From Neomegalonema sp. (GTDB lineage: Bacteria; Pseudomonadota; Alphaproteobacteria; Rhodobacterales; Rhodobacteraceae): a stretch of DNA of 64,000 bases. Shown piece after piece: positions 9,102 through 15,820 of this stretch; within the stretch, counting starts at the first letter, position 1; every line of letters begins with the position of its first letter. The notes beneath the pieces are model-generated. The model searched no databases. It saw only the letters and a list, made by a program, of their open reading frames with translations, and was not told the DNA's origin. The DNA lies in assembly GCA_022760435.1 (NCBI GenBank), contig JALEFY010000007.1, forward strand, positions 241,084 through 305,083, in the 5' to 3' direction. A program made the position numbers and the translations under genes.

Positions 9102-10121
9102 ATGGTCCAGACAACGTCCACGCCCTGGCAAGCCCCGCCCGAGCGCATCAGCCTTGATCGAAATGAAGAGCGCCGCATCGGGATAGAGCTCGAATTCATC
9201 GGCCCGAACGCCATGCGGGCCGCCGAGCTTGTGCAGCGCCTGTTCGGCGGCGAACTTACCTCGCATGAGCGCCACCGGGTTCACGTCAAGGGCAGCGATC
9301 TGGGTGATTTCACCATCGAGCTCGACATGAAGGCAGCGCATCCGGATGAGCAGGATGAAGAGACGGAGGATTGGCAACAAGCGCTCATGCGCACTGTGAG
9401 CGGGTGGATCGGCGATCTGGGCTCGGTCGTGGTGCCGATGGAGATCGTCTGCCCGCCCGTGCCGCTCTCACAAGCGCCGCAGCTTGATGGCATGCTCGCC
9501 GAATTGCGCCGACTTGGCGCGCAAGGCTCGACCGGCTCGCTGTTCTATGCTTTCGGCGCGCAGCTCAATCCTGAAGTGCCCGATACCGGCGCCGGCTCGA
9601 TCCTCGCGCATTTACAGGCTTTCTTGCTGCTTCGCGATTGGCTGCGCGAGGAAATTGCCATCGACCCCAGCCGGCGTATCGTTCCTTTCGCCGACCCGTT
9701 CCCGGTGCGATATCAGGAGAAGATCCTGCGCAGCTCTTATCGACCGGATCTGACGCAGTTGATCGATGATTATGTGGACGACAACCCGACCCGCAACCGT
9801 GAGCTCGACATGCTGCCACTCCTGCGCCATCTCGACGACGCCCATGTCCGACGCCGCTTGCCGGATGAGAAGATCCACGCCAGGCCGACCTTCCATTACC
9901 GCTTGCCGAATATGGATCTCGAGAAGCCGGACTGGTCGATCGGGACCGAGTGGAATCGCTGGCTCGCGGTTGAGCGCCTGGCCGCCGACCCGGATCGCCT
10001 GGCAGCGGCGATGGCTGAATGGCAAAATTCCCAGAAGCTGAGCTTGCGGCAGTGGCTGCCCGCATCGCGTGCCATCGCCGCCATGATCAATATACGCCCC
10101 GAAAGGTTGCTCGATGCGTAG
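9102..10121 (+). CDS. Putative amidoligase (Amidoligase_2, glutamine synthetase-like fold)
   Basis: A 339-residue protein starting MVQTTSTPWQAPPERISL; GAAAGG lies about eight bases before ATG 9102, favoured over the ATG at 9066. The N-terminal RRIGIELEFIGPNA matches the metal-binding ELEF strand of the COOH-NH2 ligase family, and VHVKGSDLGDFTIELDMKAAH, VVPMEIVCPPVPL and LFYAFGAQLNPEVP fit further blocks. Such enzymes are predicted from comparative genomics to form amide or peptide bonds with ATP, often beside a class I glutamine amidotransferase-like protein, exactly as here. No substrate is known. The C-terminus overlaps the next gene by eight bases. Confidence 0.8.
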   Translation: MVQTTSTPWQAPPERISLDRNEERRIGIELEFIGPNAMRAAELVQRLFGGELTSHERHRVHVKGSDLGDFTIELDMKAAHPDEQDEETEDWQQALMRTVSGWIGDLGSVVVPMEIVCPPVPLSQAPQLDGMLAELRRLGAQGSTGSLFYAFGAQLNPEVPDTGAGSILAHLQAFLLLRDWLREEIAIDPSRRIVPFADPFPVRYQEKILRSSYRPDLTQLIDDYVDDNPTRNRELDMLPLLRHLDDAHVRRRLPDEKIHARPTFHYRLPNMDLEKPDWSIGTEWNRWLAVERLAADPDRLAAAMAEWQNSQKLSLRQWLPASRAIAAMINIRPERLLDA

Positions 10122-10917
10122 ACGTGACCCGCTTGACCGGGTGCCGCTCATCGGGGTCACAACCTCGCGCAATCGCGGCTGGCGCATGTGGGCCGCCGCC
10201 TGGCTCGTTCTCAAACTTCAGGGCTGCCGACCGATACGCATCCAGGCACCGCAGGATGACGCGGTCTGGGAGGATCTCGACGGGCTGCTCATCGGCGGCG
10301 GCGATGATGTCGAGGCCGAGCTTTATGGGCTCGAGCCCTTACCCAATACCAAAATCGACCCGGAGCGCGATGCGCTGGAGATGGCAGGGCTCGCCGCGCT
10401 TTGGGACAGCGCGATGCCGATCCTGGGTACCTGCCGCGGGTCGCAGATCATGAATGTCTTTCGCGGCGGCACGCTGCATCAGGACATCTATGCGGCCTAT
10501 GAGCGGGCGCGGCGCATGCGCACGGTCTTGCCGCTCAAACGCGTCCGGCTGGAGCCGCAAACGCAGCTCGCCCGGATCATCGGCCGCGGCGCCATTGATG
10601 TGAACGCGCTGCACAATCAATCGGTTGACCGGCTCGGCGACGAGATGGTGGTGAGCGGGCGCGATAGCGGCGGGGTGGTCCAGTCGACGGAGACGAAGGG
10701 CGATCGTTTTCGCATCGGCGTCCAATGGCATCCGGAGTTCCTGTTCTATCGCTCGGCCCATTGGCGCCTGTTCAGAGCATTCACCGATGCGGCCAAAGCC
10801 TATGCCGCCACCAAAGCGCGCGTGGGCGCTGAAACACATATCGCCTTGGCAGACAGTCGGGCCGGGTCGGTCAAAAATAAAGAATCTCTACAAAACCTTA
10901 AAGAACCGAGCAATTAA
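10114..10917 (+). CDS. Peptidase C26 / gamma-glutamyl-GABA hydrolase-like glutaminase
   Basis: A 267-residue class I glutamine amidotransferase-fold protein. The nucleophile elbow PILGTCRGSQIMNVF places Cys at about residue 107, and the His-Glu pair appears in GVQWHPEFLFY. The sequences GVTTSRNRGW and DGLLIGGGDDVEAELYG are typical of PuuD/peptidase C26 enzymes that cleave gamma-glutamyl amides. The eight-base overlap with the amidoligase gene implies coupled translation and a shared pathway, for example removal of a gamma-glutamyl protecting group from, or turnover of, the amidoligase product. The last 35 residues are polar and not conserved in my memory of the family. Confidence 0.85.
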   Translation: MRRRDPLDRVPLIGVTTSRNRGWRMWAAAWLVLKLQGCRPIRIQAPQDDAVWEDLDGLLIGGGDDVEAELYGLEPLPNTKIDPERDALEMAGLAALWDSAMPILGTCRGSQIMNVFRGGTLHQDIYAAYERARRMRTVLPLKRVRLEPQTQLARIIGRGAIDVNALHNQSVDRLGDEMVVSGRDSGGVVQSTETKGDRFRIGVQWHPEFLFYRSAHWRLFRAFTDAAKAYAATKARVGAETHIALADSRAGSVKNKESLQNLKEPSN

Positions 10918-10920
10918 TAT

Positions 10921-10945
10921 GGAACAACCTCCTTCCGCGATCATT
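10921..10945 (+). promoter_or_regulatory. Likely EcfG-type promoter for the 72-residue membrane protein
   Basis: GGAAC (10921-10925) is followed after 16 bases by CATT (10942-10945), one mismatch from the CGTT -10 box and equal to the GGAAC-N18-TT form described in rhizobia. It sits about 30 bases before ATG 10977. Confidence 0.55.
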
Positions 10946-10976
10946 AGTTGAGTGATCAACAAGGAAGGAGCAAGTC

Positions 10977-11195
10977 ATGAGACCTGTTGTTATCGGAATT
11001 GCGACTGCCATCATTGCCGTTGGCGTCATTGTATTTGCCACCGAGCAGTTTGATGAACCCGGCCCGGCCGAGCGCATCGGCCAAAGCATCGATGATGCAG
11101 CCAATGATGCGGGTAACGCGATTGATGATGCCGGAAACGCGATCGATGAAGCGGCCCAGGATACGCGCCGCGCTGTCGAAGACGCCGCCGATTAA
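10977..11195 (+). CDS. Small membrane-anchored Asp/Ala-rich repeat protein
   Basis: A 72-residue protein preceded by AAGGAAGGAG six bases before the start, a strong ribosome-binding site. The first 22 residues are a hydrophobic signal or anchor helix. The rest is an acidic heptad-like helix with near-repeats DDAANDAGNAI, DDAGNAI and DEAAQDT, suggestive of a coiled coil in the periplasm. I do not recognise a named family; similar entericidin- or apolipoprotein-like stress proteins exist, but no lipobox cysteine is present here. The EcfG-type promoter suggests stress expression. Confidence 0.7.
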   Translation: MRPVVIGIATAIIAVGVIVFATEQFDEPGPAERIGQSIDDAANDAGNAIDDAGNAIDEAAQDTRRAVEDAAD

Positions 11196-11204
11196 TCCGC
11201 GTAA

Positions 11205-11230
11205 GGTCGCTCTTGTTGTCAGGAGCGACC
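11205..11230 (+). terminator. Hairpin between two small membrane protein genes
   Basis: GGTCGCTC and GAGCGACC form a perfect eight-base-pair stem with a ten-base loop just after the preceding stop codon. No long T tract follows, so it may be a weak or attenuating terminator or an mRNA-stabilising hairpin. Confidence 0.45.
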
Positions 11231-11317
11231 TTCAAACAGCGTCTTTTCATCCAAATTCTTCACGACCGGACCAAGAAACGGTCGAGCAAAATAAAAGGAA
11301 AGAGAACCGAGGTTCCC

Positions 11318-11464
11318 ATGAAAACCTACGAAGCCGATCCTCCGAAAGACATTGAAAAAGCCCATGAGCGCGGCGAAGAGAACCTGCGCTATCCGATCTG
11401 GGCCAGTGTAGCCACCGCAGCGGCCCTTCTTGTCGGCGGAGCTGTGGCGCTGAGCTACTACTAA
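11318..11464 (+). CDS. 48-residue single-pass membrane protein
   Basis: A short frame, MKTYEADPPKDIEKAHERG, followed by a hydrophobic segment of about 20 residues (WASVATAAALLVGGAVALSY) ending two residues before the stop. AAAGGAAAGAG lies upstream of ATG 11318, at a somewhat long spacing. A bidirectional-looking terminator follows at once. Tail-anchored topology with a cytoplasmic charged head is expected. I recognise no family; its place among stress-island small membrane proteins is the only clue. Confidence 0.6.
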   Translation: MKTYEADPPKDIEKAHERGEENLRYPIWASVATAAALLVGGAVALSYY

Positions 11465-11475
11465 TCAAATGAAAC

Positions 11476-11505
11476 GGGAGTTGCGGCGAGACGCAGCTCC
11501 CATTT
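11476..11505. terminator. Terminator hairpin between convergent genes
   Basis: GGGAGTTGCG pairs with CGCAGCTCCC (one G-U pair) around a six-base loop, followed by ATTTT on the plus strand and GTTTC on the minus. It separates the 48-residue gene from the convergent histidine kinase gene. Confidence 0.65.
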
Positions 11506-11538
11506 TCGCATCCCTCGTTTTCATTGCAAGATCTGCTC

Positions 11539-13386
11539 TCAATCCACTTGCGTACTTCGTTTGCTCAGCCGCGCTTCTGACAGGCTGTCGATCGGGAAAG
11601 TAACAGTGATCTGACTTTCCGCCTCCGTCCTGACAATCTGCAAGTCTGCCCGCAATTGCCGCGCGAAGCCCTTCATCAGGGGCAAAGCAGTGCCTTGCGT
11701 GGTTTTGGCCGCGTCGGGAGCAACGCCCCCGGATGAGGAGAACGACAGACGCGCCTTCCCATCCTCAGTTTCCTCCAACACGATCAAGATGCCATTGACA
11801 GCCGCTTTGTCATGGACAGCCGGTTTGCCTTGGACAGCCGCTTGTCCATGGGGGGGCGCTTGGCCATCGCCCGCCTTGAGCGTCGTCAATGCCTCATCCG
11901 CCAACATCGCCGCTGCCATCGCGCGGTCGGCATCGATGGCAATCGGCGCAAGATCCAGCCGCAACCCGGCATCGCCCTTGCCGACTTGCTGATCGGCAAG
12001 TTGGTAATCGGCATGCCGCGCGCGCACGATCCCATCAACGATATGATCGAGCGGCGCCTTCGACAGGTTCTCTTCCTGATAAACATGCTGCTGCACCGTC
12101 GCCATGGCCTGCACACGGTTGCGGATGCGCGCGATAAGCTGGCGCTCCCCTTCATTGCTGGCCTGACGCATCTTCATGTTGAGTAGGCTCAATATGAGCT
12201 GCAAATTGTTCCTGACCCGGTGGTAGACCTCGCGCAGCAAGAGCCGCTGGTCATCAAGAGCATCGCGCAAGGATTGGTCGCGCCGCTGCACCGCTTGCGC
12301 CATCTCGTCGAAAGTCTCGGACAGTTCGGCAAATTCCAGCGGCGCGTCCTCTTCGATCTGCGAGCGGGCCTCGAGATCTCCTTGCCGCAAGCGGCGCGCG
12401 GTCTGTTTGAGCTGGAGCACGTTCTGCAACACCAGGCGATTGATCACGAAATAGGCGATCCCGATCGCGCTGAGCCAGGCGATCAGCGGCATGGCGATCC
12501 CAAGCGCCGCGTTCGCGAAGATCCGGTTCTCGGCAATGGTTCCCGGCCAGGCCGCCATCGCGGTGAGATGCCCGTCCAGCAGCGGCTCCGCCACCAGCAG
12601 CACCTCGTCACCGCTCTCGGTCTCGATCTCGATCGGCCCGTGCTGAGCGACCAACCGCGCTCTTAACGCAGCATCGACCGGAGGAAACGCATCGCCTCGG
12701 GTGCTCGCAAGCTCACGTCCATTGGCGTCGCTGATCACCACATGCAAATCACGATCGAGCGGCACATCGCGCAGCAAGGACCGGATGGTTGCCTGTGTGA
12801 TCGATAACGCAATCGCCCCCGCGAACTCACCGTCACGAAAAATCGGGTCAAGCATGACCAGAACCGGCTGACGTGAAACAGCCCCCACCAGGGTAACCGC
12901 GGTAAAGGACCGGGAGGCATTGAGCCGCTGCCAGGTTTCGCGGCTGGAAATATCGACCGGATCGGCGCTTTGCGATGAGCAGCGAATGGTCCCCGAGGCA
13001 TCGACATAGGCGAGCAAGGTGTAAAAGGTCTGCGCCTTGAGCTGGTCCAGCAGATCATGGCAGGCTTGCGCGTCCGAGATCTCCTTGTCAAAGAGCGATT
13101 TGACCATCCCCAAGGCGCCGCGCGCACCCGCGAAAACGCTCTTCTGCCCTGCGATCTTGTCGCTCAGCTCCAGCGCCAGGAGACGATCGCGCGCCACTCG
13201 CGACTCGTTCACAGCCTTGACCGCCTGACCGATGACCAATCCCCCCGCCGGCAGGAAAGCCGCAGCGAGCAAGGGGATCAGAGTTCGGTTGAGGCTGCCG
13301 CGAGAAAGACGTGTGAGCCGGCTCAATCTGTGGCGCAGAGCCCGCCGCGACAGCGCGCCAGGCAAGGGCTTTTCAGGCAGTCTCAT
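11539..13386 (-). CDS. Membrane histidine kinase-like protein with degenerate ATPase domain (PhyP-like candidate)
   Basis: A 615-residue protein downstream of ecfG, whose start overlaps the ecfG stop as TGATG. It has a transmembrane segment near residues 35-55, a periplasmic sensor region of about 230 residues, a second segment near 290-318, a HAMP-like linker and a HisKA_2 helix, REVYHRVRNNLQLILSLLNM, with His at about 389. The ATPase domain is abnormal. The expected N-box asparagine is absent (LADEALTTLKAG near 495-505), no DxGxG motif is found (SSSGG instead), and an 18-residue repeat insert sits at 515-532. By analogy with sphingomonad PhyP, a GSR-locus protein acting as a PhyR phosphatase, it may oppose rather than supply phosphorylation; this is inference. 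Confidence 0.8.
   Translation of the reverse strand: MRLPEKPLPGALSRRALRHRLSRLTRLSRGSLNRTLIPLLAAAFLPAGGLVIGQAVKAVNESRVARDRLLALELSDKIAGQKSVFAGARGALGMVKSLFDKEISDAQACHDLLDQLKAQTFYTLLAYVDASGTIRCSSQSADPVDISSRETWQRLNASRSFTAVTLVGAVSRQPVLVMLDPIFRDGEFAGAIALSITQATIRSLLRDVPLDRDLHVVISDANGRELASTRGDAFPPVDAALRARLVAQHGPIEIETESGDEVLLVAEPLLDGHLTAMAAWPGTIAENRIFANAALGIAMPLIAWLSAIGIAYFVINRLVLQNVLQLKQTARRLRQGDLEARSQIEEDAPLEFAELSETFDEMAQAVQRRDQSLRDALDDQRLLLREVYHRVRNNLQLILSLLNMKMRQASNEGERQLIARIRNRVQAMATVQQHVYQEENLSKAPLDHIVDGIVRARHADYQLADQQVGKGDAGLRLDLAPIAIDADRAMAAAMLADEALTTLKAGDGQAPPHGQAAVQGKPAVHDKAAVNGILIVLEETEDGKARLSFSSSGGVAPDAAKTTQGTALPLMKGFARQLRADLQIVRTEAESQITVTFPIDSLSEARLSKRSTQVD
11791..11844 (-). repeat. Three 18-bp tandem repeats inside the kinase-like gene
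   Basis: Three consecutive 18-base units encode QAAVQG, KPAVHD and KAAVNG within the ATP-binding domain. The core GCGGCTGTC recurs at 18-base spacing. The repeat lengthens a loop and keeps the reading frame. Confidence 0.7.
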
Positions 13387-13943
13387 CAGGCTGCGGTCGA
13401 ACCGGAGCGCCCAAGCGCGGCCATCATCTCCTTGTCAGGCGATGTCACGCCGGAAGGATCGAGATGCATGAGCTCCGCCAAACGCGCGCGGGCGCGATTG
13501 ACCCGGCTTTTCACGGTACCGACCGCACAACCGCAAATCTCGGCAGCTTCCTCATAGGAAAACCCCGAGCCGCCGACGAGGATCAAAGCTTCTCGATGCT
13601 CTTCTGACAGTTTTTGCAGCGCGGTGAGGAAGTCGTCATACTCCATCTGGCTATCCTGGCTCGGCGCCTGAGCGAGTTGCGCGGCGAAGGCACCATCGGC
13701 GTCCTCAACCTCGCGCTTGCGCTCGCGCATTTCCGACAGAAAGACGTTGCGCAAGATCGTGAAGAGCCAGGCCCGCAAATTCGTGCCTTCCTGAAATTTG
13801 TCGATATTCGACCAGGCTTTCAGCACGGCTTCTTGCACCAAATCATCCGCACGGGCGGGGTCGCGATGGAAAATGCGCGCAAACGCCCGCAGATGCGGCA
13901 GCTCATCGGGCAGCGCATCACTCAGCAGCTTCTGAGTGGCCAT
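13386..13943 (-). CDS. ecfG: EcfG-family RNA polymerase sigma factor (general stress)
   Basis: A 185-residue ECF sigma factor. Region 2 is seen in LRAFARIFHRDPARADDLVQEAVLKAWSNIDKFQEGTNLRAWLFTILRNVF, and region 4 in LQKLSEEHREALILVGGSGFSYEEAAEICGCAVGTVKSRVNRARARL; both match EcfG/RpoE2/SigT. It lies six bases downstream of nepR and overlaps the kinase-like gene by one base, the classic alphaproteobacterial GSR order. EcfG recognises GGAAC-N16-CGTT, and such sites stand in front of this operon and several neighbouring genes, implying autoregulation and a local regulon. Confidence 0.93.
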   Translation of the reverse strand: MATQKLLSDALPDELPHLRAFARIFHRDPARADDLVQEAVLKAWSNIDKFQEGTNLRAWLFTILRNVFLSEMRERKREVEDADGAFAAQLAQAPSQDSQMEYDDFLTALQKLSEEHREALILVGGSGFSYEEAAEICGCAVGTVKSRVNRARARLAELMHLDPSGVTSPDKEMMAALGRSGSTAA

Positions 13944-13949
13944 TCTCTG

Positions 13950-14162
13950 CTACCCTTCTTGCTCTTGGTTTCGCGAAGGTTTTTCGTCGCCTCGATCATC
14001 CTCGACCGGCTTCGCCTCCAGTTGCGAAAGCAAAGCCAAAAGGTTGTCGGGCAACGCCTCTGTCGCAACGTCGTTATAAGCCTTACGCAGATTTCTGCTG
14101 ATCAGATCCAGCTTGAGCTCGTCCTGCCCCTCGGATCCTCTGGTTTGTTCCTTGCCACCCAC
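13950..14162 (-). CDS. nepR: NepR-family anti-sigma factor
   Basis: A 70-residue protein beginning at GTG 14162. The central helices LISRNLRKAYNDVATEALPDNLLALLSQLE are the NepR signature that clamps the EcfG sigma factor and is released by phosphorylated PhyR. Both flanks are polar and variable, as in the family. It starts the nepR-ecfG-kinase operon on the minus strand, divergent from phyR, and is likely transcribed from the EcfG-type promoter at 14267-14291. Confidence 0.9.
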   Translation of the reverse strand: MGGKEQTRGSEGQDELKLDLISRNLRKAYNDVATEALPDNLLALLSQLEAKPVEDDRGDEKPSRNQEQEG

Positions 14163-14260
14163 GCACTACCTCGCCTTTTCTAAAACGCTCTGCCTTTATG
14201 CCGCGATCTCTTACGGTGTTTTGCCGGAATCGGTCGCGCGGGAGCGAAAACTTTCGACAG

Positions 14261-14285
14261 GGAACGAACTCGGGCGAAGCGCATT
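14261..14285 (+). promoter_or_regulatory. EcfG-type promoter for phyR
   Basis: GGAAC (14261-14265) is followed after 16 bases by CATT (14282-14285), one base off the CGTT consensus. It lies about 40 bases before the phyR start at 14327. Confidence 0.5.
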
Positions 14286-14291
14286 GGTTCC
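14267..14291 (-). promoter_or_regulatory. EcfG promoter for the nepR-ecfG operon
   Basis: On the minus strand GGAAC (14287-14291) and AGTT (14267-14270) are separated by 16 bases. It overlaps the phyR promoter on the other strand. Autoregulation of nepR-ecfG by EcfG is usual in alphaproteobacteria. Confidence 0.6.
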
Positions 14292-14326
14292 GAGATTTTC
14301 GATAAAATTAGTGGAGACGCGTTCAC

Positions 14327-15152
14327 ATGACTGTATCCAGCTCTGCCGCGGAGACCGGCGGCGCACAGCCGAGCATCGGCCATGCCATCAGCCCCTATCT
14401 ACCGATGCTCAGGCGGTTTTTCGCGCGCTCTGTGCGGCACACAACAGGCCGGGGATGCCTATGTTGTTGCCGCGCTGGAGGCGATCCTGGCGGATGGCTC
14501 GCTTTTCGACGCCGCCTATCGTCCGCAAGTTGCTCTCTAGCGCGCCTTTTACAGCATCTGGGCGAGCACCGGCGAAGAGTTCGCCGACCTTAATTCCGAG
14601 CAAGATATTGCCAAACGTCGCCTCAGTGCCCTCACGCCGAAATCGCGCCAGGCCCTGCTGCTGGTCGGGCTCGAGCGTTTCAGCCGCGACGATTGCGCCG
14701 CGATCATGCGAGCGAGCCTCGAGGAGGTGAATGCGTGGCTCGAGGAGGCGCAAGAGAATATTGATCGCCAGACCCGGGCAAGGGTGCTTGTGATCAAGGA
14801 TGAGCCGATCATCGCCATGGATATCGAGGGGATTGTCGAGGGGCTCGGTCATCGTGTCGTCGAGACCGCCGACACTCACGCGACCGCCGTGAAGGCCGCG
14901 CTTTTGCACCGGCCGGACCTGATCCTCGCCGATCTCCAGTTGGCGGATGGCTCATCGGGGATCGAAGCCGTTCAAGAGATCCTCGGCGCGTTCGACATCC
15001 CGGTGATTTTCATCACCGCCTACCCGGACCGCTTGCTGACGGGCGAGCGCCCCGAGCCGACTTTTCTGATCACGAAACCGTTTCAGAATGAGGAAGTGCA
15101 GGCGACAATCAGCCAGGCGCTGTTCTTTGAGTCTTCGCTCGGACAAGGCTAA
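14327..15152 (+). pseudogene. phyR: Disrupted phyR (general stress anti-anti-sigma response regulator)
   Basis: PhyR joins an EcfG-like domain, which binds NepR, to a receiver domain. Here translation begins MTVSSSAAE and reads into PYLPMLRRFF, then leaves frame at a run of five T (14417-14421). With four T the frame continues RALCGTQQAGDAYVVAALE, as PhyR should. In that frame a TAG stands at 14538-14540 where the family usually has a tyrosine codon, and the frame then runs open through LTPKSRQALLLVGLERFS into the receiver. The receiver keeps its phosphoacceptor Asp (LILADLQLADGSSG) and Lys (FLITKPF), but its acidic pocket reads VIKDEP where VIEDEP is expected. An open frame for the receiver alone exists from 14706. 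Sequencing error could explain the T run but less easily all three changes. Confidence 0.85.
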
Positions 15153-15162
15153 ATCGCGCTCA

Positions 15163-15194
15163 AAGAAAAGGCTCCCGACATTCTGACGGGGGCC
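15163..15194 (-). terminator. Rho-independent terminator of the Gly-Thr repeat gene
   Basis: On the minus strand GGCCCCCG and CGGGAGCC form a stem (one mismatch) followed by TTTTCTTT. It lies downstream of the 15308-15628 gene and just past the convergent phyR stop. Confidence 0.65.
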
Positions 15195-15237
15195 TGACAT
15201 CGTTAAGTCATGCCGAATTCAATGGCGGAGCATATTC

Positions 15238-15291
15238 GTTTCTACTGAAAACTTGGTTTCTACTAAAAACTTGGTTTCTAAGGAAAACTTG
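15238..15291. repeat. Three tandem 18-bp repeats
   Basis: Units at 15238-15255, 15256-15273 and 15274-15291 share the form GTTTCTAnnnAAAACTTG with two to three differences. They are AT-rich relative to the surroundings and intergenic, between the terminator at 15163-15194 and the stop of the Gly-Thr repeat gene. Confidence 0.8.
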
Positions 15292-15307
15292 ATCCGCGCC
15301 CAGGCGA

Positions 15308-15628
15308 TCAGATGCTCGCGACAACGCCAAACAGAATTGCGACTGACGACGCCAACAACAGCGCGACCGGCACGAACCAGTTTTTCGTTTCGACCGCCTG
15401 TTGCGCTCGCGTCGTGACCACGCCGCTCTCAGACATTTCTTGCCGAGACCTGCGCTCCTGCCCGTAGCTCTGAGATGTAGAGCGCTCCAAGCCAGTGCCA
15501 GTGTCCGTGCCCGTGCCCGAGCCAGTGCCCGTGCCCGTGCCCGTGCCCGTGCCCGTGCGAGGGTGCTTCACGCTGCTCGAAGCTTGAACCCTGCCTTCAT
15601 TTATTTGCGGAGCTTTTTCCCTTGTCAT
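15308..15628 (-). CDS. Tail-anchored membrane protein with Gly-Thr dipeptide repeat
   Basis: A 106-residue protein starting MTREKAPQINEG with GGAG upstream. A central stretch of about 24 residues is almost pure Gly-Thr dipeptide (with Ser and Asp variants), encoded by a hexamer repeat at about 15490-15560. A polar region follows, then a C-terminal transmembrane helix WFVPVALLLASSVAILFGVVAS ending at the stop. A perfect EcfG promoter at 15672-15696 marks it as a likely stress gene. I recognise no family; the repeat looks like a flexible spacer whose length could vary by slippage without losing frame. Confidence 0.7.
   Translation of the reverse strand: MTREKAPQINEGRVQASSSVKHPRTGTGTGTGTGTGSGTGTDTGTGLERSTSQSYGQERRSRQEMSESGVVTTRAQQAVETKNWFVPVALLLASSVAILFGVVASI
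15490..15560 (-). repeat. Hexanucleotide coding repeat (Gly-Thr)n
   Basis: The plus strand shows repeated CCCGTG/CCAGTG hexamers in two near-continuous runs, read on the minus strand as GGC-ACG codons. Because the unit is six bases, gain or loss preserves the frame. Confidence 0.85.
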
Positions 15629-15671
15629 TGCATGGGCTCCTATTCTCTTTTCTCTCCATCTTGCCAGTGCC

Positions 15672-15696
15672 AACGCGCCTCGAGCGCCATTGTTCC
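15672..15696 (-). promoter_or_regulatory. EcfG promoter of the Gly-Thr repeat gene
   Basis: Minus strand GGAAC (15692-15696), 16 bases, CGTT (15672-15675): a perfect consensus, about 45 bases before the start codon at 15628. Confidence 0.75.
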
Positions 15697-15820
15697 ACGT
15701 GACAGCGGTCACATTGCGAATGGGCGAATGGGCATATGTGGCTGATCGTCTTGCCGCTTCGTCGCTGGAAGCCTGCCGGGGTCGACAGGCCTCCAGCGCC
15801 ATTCAAGCAGGCGCGGGCGG

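Noticed and set aside
14706..15152. A separate receiver-only response regulator gene
   Set aside because: The upstream sequence in the same frame is clearly PhyR sigma-like domain interrupted by a stop, so it is better described as part of a disrupted phyR.
15490..15560. A repeat array resembling a CRISPR
   Set aside because: The unit is six bases, continuous and coding (Gly-Thr); there are no spacers and no cas genes.
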